Part shown: positions 43,977-51,922 of the stretch, piece by piece
Layout: each line of letters starts with the position of its first letter
How positions within the stretch are numbered: position 1 is the stretch's first letter
Assembly: GCF_004117935.1 (NCBI RefSeq)
Contig: NZ_SDOY01000139.1
Span: forward strand, 1-64,000
Direction of reading: 5' to 3'
Length of the DNA stretch: 64,000 nt
Source of the DNA: Streptomyces roseicoloratus
Lineage (GTDB): Bacteria > Actinomycetota > Actinomycetes > Streptomycetales > Streptomycetaceae
Notes under the pieces: model-generated
Database searches by the model: none
What the model was told of the DNA's origin: nothing
Seen by the model: the letters and a program-made list of their open reading frames with translations, nothing else
Position numbers and translations under genes: made by a program

Positions 43977-44766
43977 ACGTCGGCAGGTAGCCGCCGGACT
44001 GGCCGGACGCGGTGGGGTGGTACGACTCGCCGATGTTGAGCCAGTTGACGCTGTGCAGCCACGCCGAGCCCGAGCAGATCTCGTGACCGGTGAAGGCGGG
44101 TACGACGCTGGCGAAGGTGAAGCCGTGGTTGGCGGCGCGCTTGGCGGTGGCCGCGTTGAGGTAGTCGGCGGCGCCGTTGATGGCGCGGCGCTCGTTCTCG
44201 CTGAGGCCGGCGATGCAGCTGCCGCCCAGCTGGTAGAAGCGCGGGTAGCCGAGGACGACGACGCGGGCGTTGGGGGCCTTGTTTCTGACGGCCGTGTAGA
44301 CCGAGTCGAGTTTGCCGGGCAGCGTCGAGTCGACGTAGGCCTTGGCCTGATTCACTCGGTTGATACAGGTCGACTCGGACTGCAGGACGCAGGTGGTCAT
44401 GACGTCGGCGAAACCGGCGTCGTTGCCGCCGATGGTGAGGGAGACCAGGTCGGTGCCGCTGTTGAGGGGTCCGAGCTGATTGGCCGTGACATCACCCGTT
44501 CGGGCGCCCGAGCAAGCGGTGAAGGCGAAGGACGAGGGGGCGTTGGCGTTCTTCCAGAGGACCGGATAGGCCTTGGTGGAGCGCTTGCAGGCGCCGCTGG
44601 CGCTGTCGTAGCTCCCCGCGCCGACACCGGAGGAGTACGAGTCGCCCAGGGCCACGTAGTCCACCGCGGCGGTTTCCGCGGCGGCGGCGACGCCGGCCCC
44701 GGTGAGGGCGAGGACGGCACCGAGGAGCAGCGAGGACGAGAAAGCCGTAAAACGGGACAGTTTCAT
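43960..44766 (-). CDS. secreted SGNH/GDSL lipase
   Basis: A 268-residue exported esterase. The signal peptide occupies roughly residues 1-31 (MKLSRFTAFSSSLLLGAVLA...AAAAE), and the mature enzyme has block I GDSYSSG with the catalytic Ser43, the oxyanion Asn in GGNDAGF, and block V SYHPTASG with the catalytic His. Cysteine pairs match the well-studied S. rimosus/S. coelicolor extracellular lipase, to which it appears orthologous. ATG 44766 has an excellent GGGAGG site. It converges on the kinase gene. Confidence 0.92.
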   Translation of the reverse strand: MKLSRFTAFSSSLLLGAVLALTGAGVAAAAETAAVDYVALGDSYSSGVGAGSYDSASGACKRSTKAYPVLWKNANAPSSFAFTACSGARTGDVTANQLGPLNSGTDLVSLTIGGNDAGFADVMTTCVLQSESTCINRVNQAKAYVDSTLPGKLDSVYTAVRNKAPNARVVVLGYPRFYQLGGSCIAGLSENERRAINGAADYLNAATAKRAANHGFTFASVVPAFTGHEICSGSAWLHSVNWLNIGESYHPTASGQSGGYLPTFRAVA

Positions 44767-44978
44767 GGAACCTCCCTGTAGCAGGATCTCTGCGTTACCA
44801 GGTAGTAGCAGCGGATCCGGCGTGGTGGAAGTGTTCATGTCAAAACTGGGGTCGCACGCCTCCCGTCACCCCTTCACAAACCGTCGATATCAAGCCACTT
44901 CGGCCTCGCCCGTCACCCGACGGACCGCCCGCCGCAAAACCCGGTGCGCGCAGCGCGCGAGTGACAGATCATGACCGC

Positions 44979-46088
44979 ATGTCAGGCACCCCGGACGCAC
45001 TGCCCGATCCGCTCCACACCCTTCCCCTGCGACTCAACCTCGACGACGGCGACTCGCCGTCCGACGTCGTCGACGCCCTGTTCCTCGGCCGCTTCACCAA
45101 CGGCGCGCAGCCCTACGCGCACGGCGCCCGGCTGGAACGGGTCAAGCCGTCCTCGTCCCTGCTCCCCGCGGACGCCCGGATCCTGCGCGCCGCGAAGGAC
45201 GGCGACCGCGGAGCCGTCCTCGCCGAGGGCGAGGGCTGGACGCTGCTCGCCTCCCGCTTCAACTGGGGCGCCCACGTCACCGTCACCGCGACCGAGCCCG
45301 AACTCGCCAGGCGCGTCCTCAAGGAGGCCACCGACGGCGCCGTGGAGGAGCCGGAACCGAGCCCGGACAACGTCACCATGGGCTTCTGGCACCTGTCGCC
45401 CCGACGCGGCCCCGACCGGACCACCCGCCAGATCGGCGCCGCCACCTGGGAGGATGTCCGCCCCAACTACACCGCGCCGGCCGCCGAGCGGATGGACCGG
45501 CTGATGGCCCTCACCCCGGACGACATCACCGGCAGGCTGCTGCTGCTCCACGGCCCGCCCGGCACCGGCAAGACCTCAGCGCTGCGCACCCTCGCCCGCT
45601 CCTGGCGCGACTGGTGCCAGGTCGACTGCGTCCTCGACCCCGAGCAGCTCTTCGGGGACGTCGGCTACCTCATGGACATCGCGATCGGCGAGGACGACGG
45701 GACCGAGGAGGGCCGCTGGCGGCTGCTCCTCCTGGAGGACTGCGACGAGCTGATCCGCGGCGAGGCCAAGCACGCGGCGGGCCAGGCGCTCTCCCGGCTG
45801 CTCAACCTCACCGACGGCCTGCTCGGCCAGGGCCGCAACGTGCTCGTCGCCGTCACCACCAACGAGGACCTGGAACGGCTCCACCCCGCCGTGGTGCGGC
45901 CCGGCCGCTGCCTGGCCCGGATCGAGGTGGGTCCGCTCAGCCACGCCGAGGCGGTCACCTGGCTCGGCCGCGAGGAGGGCGTCGGACGGGACGGCGCCAC
46001 CCTCGCCGAACTGTTCGCCCTGCGCCGCGGGACGCCCGCGCCGGGCATGCCGGAGCAGCGCACGCCGAGCCAGGGGCTGTACCTGTGA
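44979..46088 (+). CDS. AAA ATPase with DUF5925 N-terminal domain
   Basis: A 369-residue protein, probably cytosolic. An N-terminal domain of the DUF5925 type (LRLNLDDGDSPSDVVDALFLGRF, GFWHLSPRRGPDRTTRQI) is followed by an AAA core with Walker A GPPGTGKTS (about 192-200), Walker B LLLLEDCDE and an arginine-finger region VVRPGRCLARIEVG. No protease or helicase domain is attached, so it may act as a remodelling or loading ATPase. The start could be GTG 44961 or ATG 44979. It is divergent from the lipase gene. Confidence 0.85.
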   Translation: MSGTPDALPDPLHTLPLRLNLDDGDSPSDVVDALFLGRFTNGAQPYAHGARLERVKPSSSLLPADARILRAAKDGDRGAVLAEGEGWTLLASRFNWGAHVTVTATEPELARRVLKEATDGAVEEPEPSPDNVTMGFWHLSPRRGPDRTTRQIGAATWEDVRPNYTAPAAERMDRLMALTPDDITGRLLLLHGPPGTGKTSALRTLARSWRDWCQVDCVLDPEQLFGDVGYLMDIAIGEDDGTEEGRWRLLLLEDCDELIRGEAKHAAGQALSRLLNLTDGLLGQGRNVLVAVTTNEDLERLHPAVVRPGRCLARIEVGPLSHAEAVTWLGREEGVGRDGATLAELFALRRGTPAPGMPEQRTPSQGLYL

Positions 46089-46125
46089 GGACGCGGCCGC
46101 CGCGGAGGCGCCGGCGGCGGCCCGT

Positions 46126-46500
46126 TCAGTCGTCGTACGCCGCCCGCAGCGCGTCCCGCACCGCCGCCTCGGCCTCCTCGCGGCTCAGGCCCAGCCGGTG
46201 GGCCTCGGTCGCGTAGGCCGCGGCGGCCGTGGCGGCGAGGCGGGAGGCGGCGTCCGAAGCGGCGGCGACGAAGGTGCCGTTGCGGCCCCTGGTCTCGATC
46301 ACCCCGTCCGACTCCAGGGCCTTGTACGCCTTGGCGACCGTGTTCGCCGCGAGCCCCAGGTCCTCCGCGAGACCCCGCACCGTCGGCAGCTTGTAGCCGA
46401 CCGGCAGCTCGCCCGAGCGGGCACTCTCCGAGATCTGGGCGCGCAGTTGTTCGTACGGAGCGGTGGTGGAACGGGCATCCACGCTGATTCGAAGCGTCAC
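46126..46500 (-). CDS. YtrA-type GntR regulator
   Basis: A 124-residue short GntR protein of the YtrA subfamily: a winged HTH at about 8-72 (APYEQLRAQISESARSGELPVGYKLPTVRGLAEDLGLAANTVAKAYKALESDGVIETRGRNGTFV) with only a short two-helix C-terminal part. YtrA regulators usually control an adjacent ABC transporter; here none is next door, and the neighbour is a GNAT enzyme divergently transcribed, so its target is unclear. GTG 46500 gives the family N-terminus MTLRISVD. Confidence 0.85.
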   Translation of the reverse strand: MTLRISVDARSTTAPYEQLRAQISESARSGELPVGYKLPTVRGLAEDLGLAANTVAKAYKALESDGVIETRGRNGTFVAAASDAASRLAATAAAAYATEAHRLGLSREEAEAAVRDALRAAYDD

Positions 46501-46573
46501 CGCCCGATTGTGCACCGGGCCCGCCGGAAAAGGGGAGGCGGCCGGACGCGGACCGCGCCTAGCGTGCGGTCAC

Positions 46574-47503
46574 ATGACTGTGATCGTCCGTGATGTACGG
46601 CCCGGAGTCCCCGAGGACGCCGAGGCGTTCGCCCGGGTCCGGCGCGCCGCGCTGCCCTACATGCTCGCGACCGGCCCGCAGGTGGCCCACGACCTGGCAC
46701 ACGCCCATCCCGGCGCCCGCAGCCGGCCGCTGATCGCCGAGATCGACGGCGAGGCCGTCGGCACCGCGGAGGTCTCCCTCGCCCACGAGTCCCCCGTCCC
46801 GGGGATCGGCGAGGCCAACGTCTTCGTCCACCCCGACCGCACGCGGCGCGGCGCCGGCGCGCTCCTGCTGCGCACGGCGGAGGAGCACCTGGCGGAGGCG
46901 GGGGCGACGACGCTGTACGGCTGGGCCTTCGATCAGCCCTCGTCCCGCGCGTTCGCCGCGAAGCACGGCTACCGGCCGAGCCGTTCGGCGTACTTCCTGC
47001 GGCTCGACCTCGCCACGACCGAGCTGCCGCCGCTCCAGGCACCGCCCGCGGGCGTCGAACTGCGCACGGCGGCCGACTTCGCCGCCGACCCGCGGCCGCT
47101 GTTCGAGCTGGACGCGCTGACCACGGCCGACGAGCCGGGTGACGTGGCCACCGAGCTGGACGACTACGAGCACTGGCTGGCGGCCGTCTGGAACCATCCG
47201 CTGCTCGACCGGGAGCTCACCACGGTGGCCGTGGCCGGGGGACGTCCGGTGGCGTTCAGCGCGGCCCGCACCGACGGCCTGGGCCGCTACGGCTCCGCGA
47301 TGACCGGCACCCATCCGGGTCACCGGGGCCTGGGACTCGCCAAGCTGGCGAAGAACGACTCGCTGCACCGGGCCCGCGCGGCCGGCTGCACGGAGGCGTT
47401 CACCGGGAACGACGCGGAGAACGGCCCGATGCTGGCGATCAACACGTGGTTCGGCTACGAGATCCGCGCGAAGGAGACCCGGTATGTCCGCGAGCTCGGC
47501 TGA
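46574..47503 (+). CDS. double GNAT-domain acetyltransferase
   Basis: A 309-residue protein with two GNAT domains: the first about residues 1-160 (EANVFVHPDRTRRGAGALLLRTAEEHL is motif A) and the second about 165-309 (GTHPGHRGLGLAKLAKNDSLHRA, AINTWFGYEI). Its substrate is unknown; proteins of this build acetylate small molecules or peptides. It overlaps the DUF402 gene by 20 bases and so is translationally coupled to it. Confidence 0.82.
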   Translation: MTVIVRDVRPGVPEDAEAFARVRRAALPYMLATGPQVAHDLAHAHPGARSRPLIAEIDGEAVGTAEVSLAHESPVPGIGEANVFVHPDRTRRGAGALLLRTAEEHLAEAGATTLYGWAFDQPSSRAFAAKHGYRPSRSAYFLRLDLATTELPPLQAPPAGVELRTAADFAADPRPLFELDALTTADEPGDVATELDDYEHWLAAVWNHPLLDRELTTVAVAGGRPVAFSAARTDGLGRYGSAMTGTHPGHRGLGLAKLAKNDSLHRARAAGCTEAFTGNDAENGPMLAINTWFGYEIRAKETRYVRELG

Positions 47504-47987
47504 GCCCGCCGGCACGGTCGAGGTCGTCCTGGTGAAGGCCGGCCGGACGAAGATCCGCTACCCGGCGGAGCGGGTGTCCGACGACGGCGTCCGGCTCACC
47601 GTCCGCGCGCCGTGGGCGGGCGACGGGGTACGGGACTTCGGCTTCGTGCGCTTCGAGCCGGGCGACGTCTTCACGGAGCACTACTGGCGCGACCGGTGGT
47701 ACGCGGTGAAGGAGGTCCGTTCCGGCGACGGCACGCCGAAGGGCTGGTACTGCGACGTGACCCGGCCCGCCGCCGTCGGCGCCGCGGAGGTGGTGGTCGA
47801 GGACCTGGACCTGGACCTGTGGGTGCCGGCGGACGGCGGCGAGGTGCTGCGGCTCGACGAGGACGAGTTCGCGGCGAGCGGCCTGGCCGCCGCCGACCCG
47901 GAGGCCGCCCGGAACGCGGTGCTCGCCCTCGACGAACTGGCCGCCCTGGGCCGGGACGGACTGCTCGGGCTGCTCAGCCGAGCGTGA
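47484..47987 (+). CDS. DUF402 (FomD-like) protein
   Basis: A 167-residue protein with the DUF402 domain, whose characterised relatives are nucleoside phosphohydrolases of the FomD kind: GFVRFEPGDVFTEHYWRDRWYAVKEV, PKGWYCDVTRPA and EDLDLDLWVPADGGEVLRLDEDE. It begins within the GNAT gene (20-base overlap) and converges on the DUF6299-like gene with a short overlap. A role in nucleotide or cofactor hydrolysis is plausible but unproven. Confidence 0.75.
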   Translation: MSASSAEPAGTVEVVLVKAGRTKIRYPAERVSDDGVRLTVRAPWAGDGVRDFGFVRFEPGDVFTEHYWRDRWYAVKEVRSGDGTPKGWYCDVTRPAAVGAAEVVVEDLDLDLWVPADGGEVLRLDEDEFAASGLAAADPEAARNAVLALDELAALGRDGLLGLLSRA

Positions 47988-48390
47988 CGGCCGACTCCTC
48001 GGCGGCGAGGAAGCCGGGCAGCGGCAGACCCAGCGGGCCCTGGGTGGTGAGCTGCATCAGCGTGGCCTCCACCCGGGCCGCGCCCGGGCGGTAGCCCGGC
48101 TCCTTCACGACGGCGCTGTTGGTCCAGGCGTGGACCCGGCCGTCGCAGACGGCCCGGGTGCCGCCGATGCCGGCGGAGCGGTCGTCCTGGACCAGCGTGG
48201 AGCTGACGAAGACGGGACCGGCGGTGTCGTCCAGGCAGCGGTACGACCCGGAGAGGGTGACCGTGCCGTCCTCGGCGAGGGTCCCGCGCGGGGTGACGGA
48301 CAGGCCGTCGCCCGCACCGGCGTGGGCGGTCGGGGCGGTGGCGGCGGCGGTGGCCAGCAGGGCGCCTGCGAGGACGAGGCGAGCACGCAT
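47974..48390 (-). CDS. small secreted protein, DUF6299-like
   Basis: A 138-residue exported protein: signal peptide about 1-24, then a single beta-rich domain with two cysteines (YRCLDD and RAVCDGR) that could form a disulfide. It matches, from memory, a family of small Streptomyces secreted proteins labelled DUF6299. No catalytic motif. It converges on the DUF402 gene. Confidence 0.65.
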   Translation of the reverse strand: MRARLVLAGALLATAAATAPTAHAGAGDGLSVTPRGTLAEDGTVTLSGSYRCLDDTAGPVFVSSTLVQDDRSAGIGGTRAVCDGRVHAWTNSAVVKEPGYRPGAARVEATLMQLTTQGPLGLPLPGFLAAEESAVTLG

Positions 48391-48785
48391 GAGCGGGGAT
48401 CCCTTCGGGGTGCGGCGAATGCCGCTGTCGTTACGGATGCTGCGGATTCTGCGGATGCTGCCCGCCAGGGATACCGAATCCGGCCTCGACGTGTCCGAAA
48501 CTCACTCTATCGGCGGCGAGTTGAGCACGTTGCGGCCAGGAATGCGGTCGTACGGGCCGGTCCGGCGGCGCTGGGCGACCTCGTGGCCGCACCGCGGGTA
48601 CACGGCGGCACGTCGACCCCGGCGCCGGGTCGGCGCGCCGGTGTCTGTGGTGCTGCTTAGAGGCTCCTTAACGCGACCATAAGGATCGGCTTCCGGGCCT
48701 CCGGAGGGCCGGAACGGCGCATCCCGAGGGCTAGTTTGCTGGGCGTCCCCCCACCGGCCCACCCTCGTGAAGGAGTTGTCCCCCC
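48391..48785. other. gap upstream of the LPMO gene
   Basis: No gene is firmly supported. The left part has several copies of the phrase tgcggat. On the minus strand a 53-codon frame (48502-48660) with strong codon bias contains YPRCGHEVAQRRRTG, but it lacks a usable start codon. Otherwise the region holds the divergent promoters. Confidence 0.5.
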
Positions 48786-49778
48786 ATGACCTCACGCCGT
48801 ACCACCGCAGTCTCCGCCACCGCCGCCGCGCTGGTCCTGTCCGGACTCGCCGCCGCGCCCGGCGCGCTCGCGCACGGCTCGATGACCGATCCGGTGAGCC
48901 GGGTCGCGGGCTGCTACGCGGAGGGGCCGGAGAGCCCGGACTCGGCGGCGTGCAAGGCGGCCGTGGCGGCCGGCGGGACCCAGGCGCTCTACGACTGGAA
49001 CGAGGTGAACATCGGGGACGCGGCCGGCCGGCACCGGGAACTGATCCCGGACGGCAGGCTGTGCAGCGCCGGGAAGGAGAAGTACCGCGGGTTCGACCAG
49101 GCGCGCGCGGACTGGCCGGCGACTCCGATGAACGCCGGTGCGCACACCTTCCGCTACAAGGCGACCGCTCCGCACAGGGGCACCTTCGCGCTGTACGTGA
49201 CGAAGGACGGCTACGACCCGTCGAAGCCGCTCGCGTGGTCGGACCTGGAGGCGAAGCCGTTCGCCACGGCGACCGACCCCGGCATGCGGGACGGCGCCTA
49301 TGTGTTCACCGGCACCGTGCCGAAGAAGTCGGGCCGTCACCTGATCTACTCGATCTGGCAGCGCTCCGACTCCCCGGAGGCCTTCTACACCTGCTCGGAC
49401 GTGGTGTTCGGGAAGGACAACGGAGGCGGCGCCCCGGCGCCGGCGCCGGGCGTTCCCTCCGAGAAGCCCGCCCAGTCCGGGCCCGGGCACGGCGACCAGG
49501 GCAACCAGGACAACCTGGGCAACCACGGTGACCACGGCGGTCACACCGCCCCGGCCACCACGCCCCCCGCCACCACCGGCCCCGCCACCGCCCCCGCCCC
49601 GGACACGACCGCCCCGGGCGCCGCGGCTCCCGCGCCCGCCGCCCACGGTTCCGGCGAGGAACTCGCCGAGACCGGGGGCGACGTCTCCGCCGGGTACCTC
49701 GCGGCGGGCGGCGCCGCCGTGCTCGCCCTGGGCGCGGGCCTGCTGTTCGCGACCGCCCGCCGCAGGGCGTCCCGCTGA
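48786..49778 (+). CDS. cell-wall-anchored AA10 lytic polysaccharide monooxygenase
   Basis: A 330-residue secreted AA10 (chitin/cellulose-active) LPMO. The signal peptide ends just before His30 (ALA-HGSMTDPVSR), which becomes the N-terminal copper ligand after cleavage; the second histidine of the brace lies in AGAHTFRYKATAPHRG. After the catalytic domain (to about 210) a His/Asn/Gly-rich and then Pro/Thr/Ala-rich stalk leads to LAETG (293-297), a hydrophobic helix and a RRRASR tail, the class E sortase substrate arrangement. So the enzyme is probably displayed on the cell wall rather than released. ATG 48786 has a GGAG site. Confidence 0.92.
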   Translation: MTSRRTTAVSATAAALVLSGLAAAPGALAHGSMTDPVSRVAGCYAEGPESPDSAACKAAVAAGGTQALYDWNEVNIGDAAGRHRELIPDGRLCSAGKEKYRGFDQARADWPATPMNAGAHTFRYKATAPHRGTFALYVTKDGYDPSKPLAWSDLEAKPFATATDPGMRDGAYVFTGTVPKKSGRHLIYSIWQRSDSPEAFYTCSDVVFGKDNGGGAPAPAPGVPSEKPAQSGPGHGDQGNQDNLGNHGDHGGHTAPATTPPATTGPATAPAPDTTAPGAAAPAPAAHGSGEELAETGGDVSAGYLAAGGAAVLALGAGLLFATARRRASR

Positions 49779-49800
49779 CCGTGCGCGGGCGCGGGCGCGG

Positions 49801-50682
49801 CTAACCCACGACCGACAGGCAGGTGGTCGGGGTCGCGCGGGCCGGGTCGAGGGCGTTGTTCACCTCGTGGAAGACGACCCGGTCCAGCGTTCCGATCGCC
49901 ACGTGCTCGGACAGGTCGAGCACGCAGAGGTCCTGGAGCAGGACGTTGCGGACGTTCGGTCCGGACAGCCAGCCCGACTGGTACGGGGTGACGACCTCGT
50001 CGTACTTGGTGGCGATCACCGTGTACCGGACGCCGGGCACGGTGTCGCCGCCCGCGTTCAGCTTGGTGAGGAACGCCGAGCCGGCGATCTGGTCGGCGAG
50101 CGCGGGTGTGTGGGTGCCGATCAGGTCCTCGACGCCGGGGAAGTACGGCAGGAGCCGGGTGAGGCCGTTGAGGGTGGTGCCGTGGTTGTCGGGGGCGATG
50201 GCGACGAGGGCGTTCACCTTGGCGGCGCCGCCGAGGAACTTGAGGTAGTAGCGGGGCATCATGCCGCCCTGGGAGTGTCCGACCAGGTCGACCTCGGCGG
50301 CCCCGGTCGAGGCGAGGACCCGGTCGACGTAGGAGGCGAGCTGGCCCGCCGACTTGTCGATCGGGCCGAGGCCGTTGAAGAACGGCACTCCGGGCAGCTG
50401 CCCGTAGTCGAGCGAGAAGACGCAGTAGCCCCGGTTGACGAGGTAGGGCGCGAGGCCCAGCCAGTTGTCGACGGAGTTGCCGAAGGTGCCGTGGACGAGG
50501 ACGACCGGACGGGGGTGGGCGGCGGACGGCTTGCAGGTGAAGTCGTTCCAGCCACGGCTGGTGACGGTGGCCTGGGTGGTGGCGGCCTGGGCGGCGGCGG
50601 TCGGTGCGAGGGTGGCGGCGGCGGTCAGGAGCAGTACGGACAGCGCTCTGACGGCCCGCTTCCAGGGCTTCCTGGGCAGCAT
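49801..50682 (-). CDS. secreted triacylglycerol lipase/esterase
   Basis: A 293-residue exported alpha/beta-hydrolase. After a signal peptide (about 1-34), PVVLVHGTFGNSVDNW is the oxyanion loop and VDLVGHSQGGMMPRYYL carries the catalytic Ser; the Asp is in VIATKYDEVVTPY and the His in DLSEHVAIGT. This is the Streptomyces LipA-type family. ATG 50682 has an AGGAG site eight bases upstream. It converges on the LPMO gene. Confidence 0.9.
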   Translation of the reverse strand: MLPRKPWKRAVRALSVLLLTAAATLAPTAAAQAATTQATVTSRGWNDFTCKPSAAHPRPVVLVHGTFGNSVDNWLGLAPYLVNRGYCVFSLDYGQLPGVPFFNGLGPIDKSAGQLASYVDRVLASTGAAEVDLVGHSQGGMMPRYYLKFLGGAAKVNALVAIAPDNHGTTLNGLTRLLPYFPGVEDLIGTHTPALADQIAGSAFLTKLNAGGDTVPGVRYTVIATKYDEVVTPYQSGWLSGPNVRNVLLQDLCVLDLSEHVAIGTLDRVVFHEVNNALDPARATPTTCLSVVG

Positions 50683-50962
50683 CGGGCGATCTCCTTGCGG
50701 CTCAAGGGGAATGAGGGGTGCTCTACGCCCTGCGGTCCGGACCACAAGTGGGGATGTGCGCTTTCCGCCAAGTTACGTACGGGTAGCCGCAGGGGGAAGT
50801 TACGCGTCGGTAAAAAGTCCCCGTGTCCCGTACACCGTGGTGTAAAGCGCCTCAGGCGTGCCCTCGCGCCTCACGTGTCACTCACGCCCTCGCGCCCCAC
50901 CGGTGCTCACGCCGTCCCGTACGGGCGTCGGTGCGCCCGCACGCCGCCCGGAGCCGGGTCGC

Positions 50963-51922
50963 TCACGCCTCCAGGGAGCCCGGCACGATCGCCCGCGGGC
51001 CGTACTTCGCGCGGGCCCGGTCCGCCGCCTCCTCGATGCGGCGGGCCTTGTCGTCGGCCGGGTCGAAGGTGAGCTGGTGGGCGGCGCCCTCGGCCGGGGC
51101 CAGGCCCTCGGCGCGCAGCGCGATGCCCCGGACCCGGGCGCGCTGGAGGCCGAAGGAGGCGTGGATCGCGTACGCGAGCGCGGTGAGGTCCGCCGAGTGG
51201 GCGGTGGGTTCGCGCAGGGTGCGGGTGCGGCTCGTCGTGGTGCGGTCCGCGTAGCGCACGGTCACGGTCAGGGAGCGGCACACCTGGTCCTCCGTGCGCA
51301 TCCGGGCGCCCAGTTCGCCGGTGAGCGAGAGCAGCGCCCTGCGGTGTTCGGCGGTGTCCAGCTCGTCGTGCGGGAAGGAGCGTTCGGCGGCGAGCGAGCG
51401 GGAGACCTCGCCGGGGACGACCGGGGTGCGGTCGATGCCGCGGGCCCGTTCCCACAGTTCGCGGCCGGTCCTGGCGCCGACCAGCCGCTGGAGCACGGCG
51501 AGCGGTGCGTCCGCGACCCGGCCGGCGGAGTCGAGGCCGTAGCCGCAGAGGGTGCGGGCGGTGGCGCGGCCCACGCCGTCGAGGGCGGCGACCGGCTTGC
51601 CCCGCAGGAAGGCCGCCGGGTCCTCGACGACCACGGTGGCGCCGGGCCTGGCCTCGCGGGCCGCCATCCGGGCCAGCATCGGGTTGGGGCCCGCGCCGAT
51701 GACGCAGTCGATCCCGTACAGGGCGAGTGCCCTGACCCGGATCACGGAGGCGAGTTCGACCGGGCTCCAGCCGAAGTAGCGCAGCGCGCCGCGCACGTCG
51801 GCGAGCGCCTCGGCGGGCGGGGCGGCTTCGACGACGGGGGTGAACTCGCCGAGCAGGTCGAGCAGCCGAGGGAGCATCACCTCCCCCAGGGGCTCCAGTC
51901 GGAACCGTACGCAAAGGATCAT
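50963..51922 (-). CDS. ImuB-like, catalytically degenerate Y-family polymerase subunit
   Basis: A 319-residue protein built like the C-terminal two thirds of a DinB-type polymerase: IGAGPNPMLARMAA and the thumb-type VAALDGVGRATARTLCGYGL are clear, and a little-finger domain follows. But the palm is shortened by about 60 residues at the N-terminus (no HVDMDAF), and the second catalytic motif SxDEAF is replaced by PAEAL, losing an Asp while keeping the Glu. It cannot be an ordinary polymerase. HQLTFDP near 282 resembles a clamp-binding motif. Its start overlaps the dnaE2 stop by four bases (ATGA), so it is co-made with DnaE2, the arrangement expected of an ImuB-type mutasome subunit. Confidence 0.85.
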   Translation of the reverse strand: MILCVRFRLEPLGEVMLPRLLDLLGEFTPVVEAAPPAEALADVRGALRYFGWSPVELASVIRVRALALYGIDCVIGAGPNPMLARMAAREARPGATVVVEDPAAFLRGKPVAALDGVGRATARTLCGYGLDSAGRVADAPLAVLQRLVGARTGRELWERARGIDRTPVVPGEVSRSLAAERSFPHDELDTAEHRRALLSLTGELGARMRTEDQVCRSLTVTVRYADRTTTSRTRTLREPTAHSADLTALAYAIHASFGLQRARVRGIALRAEGLAPAEGAAHQLTFDPADDKARRIEEAADRARAKYGPRAIVPGSLEA

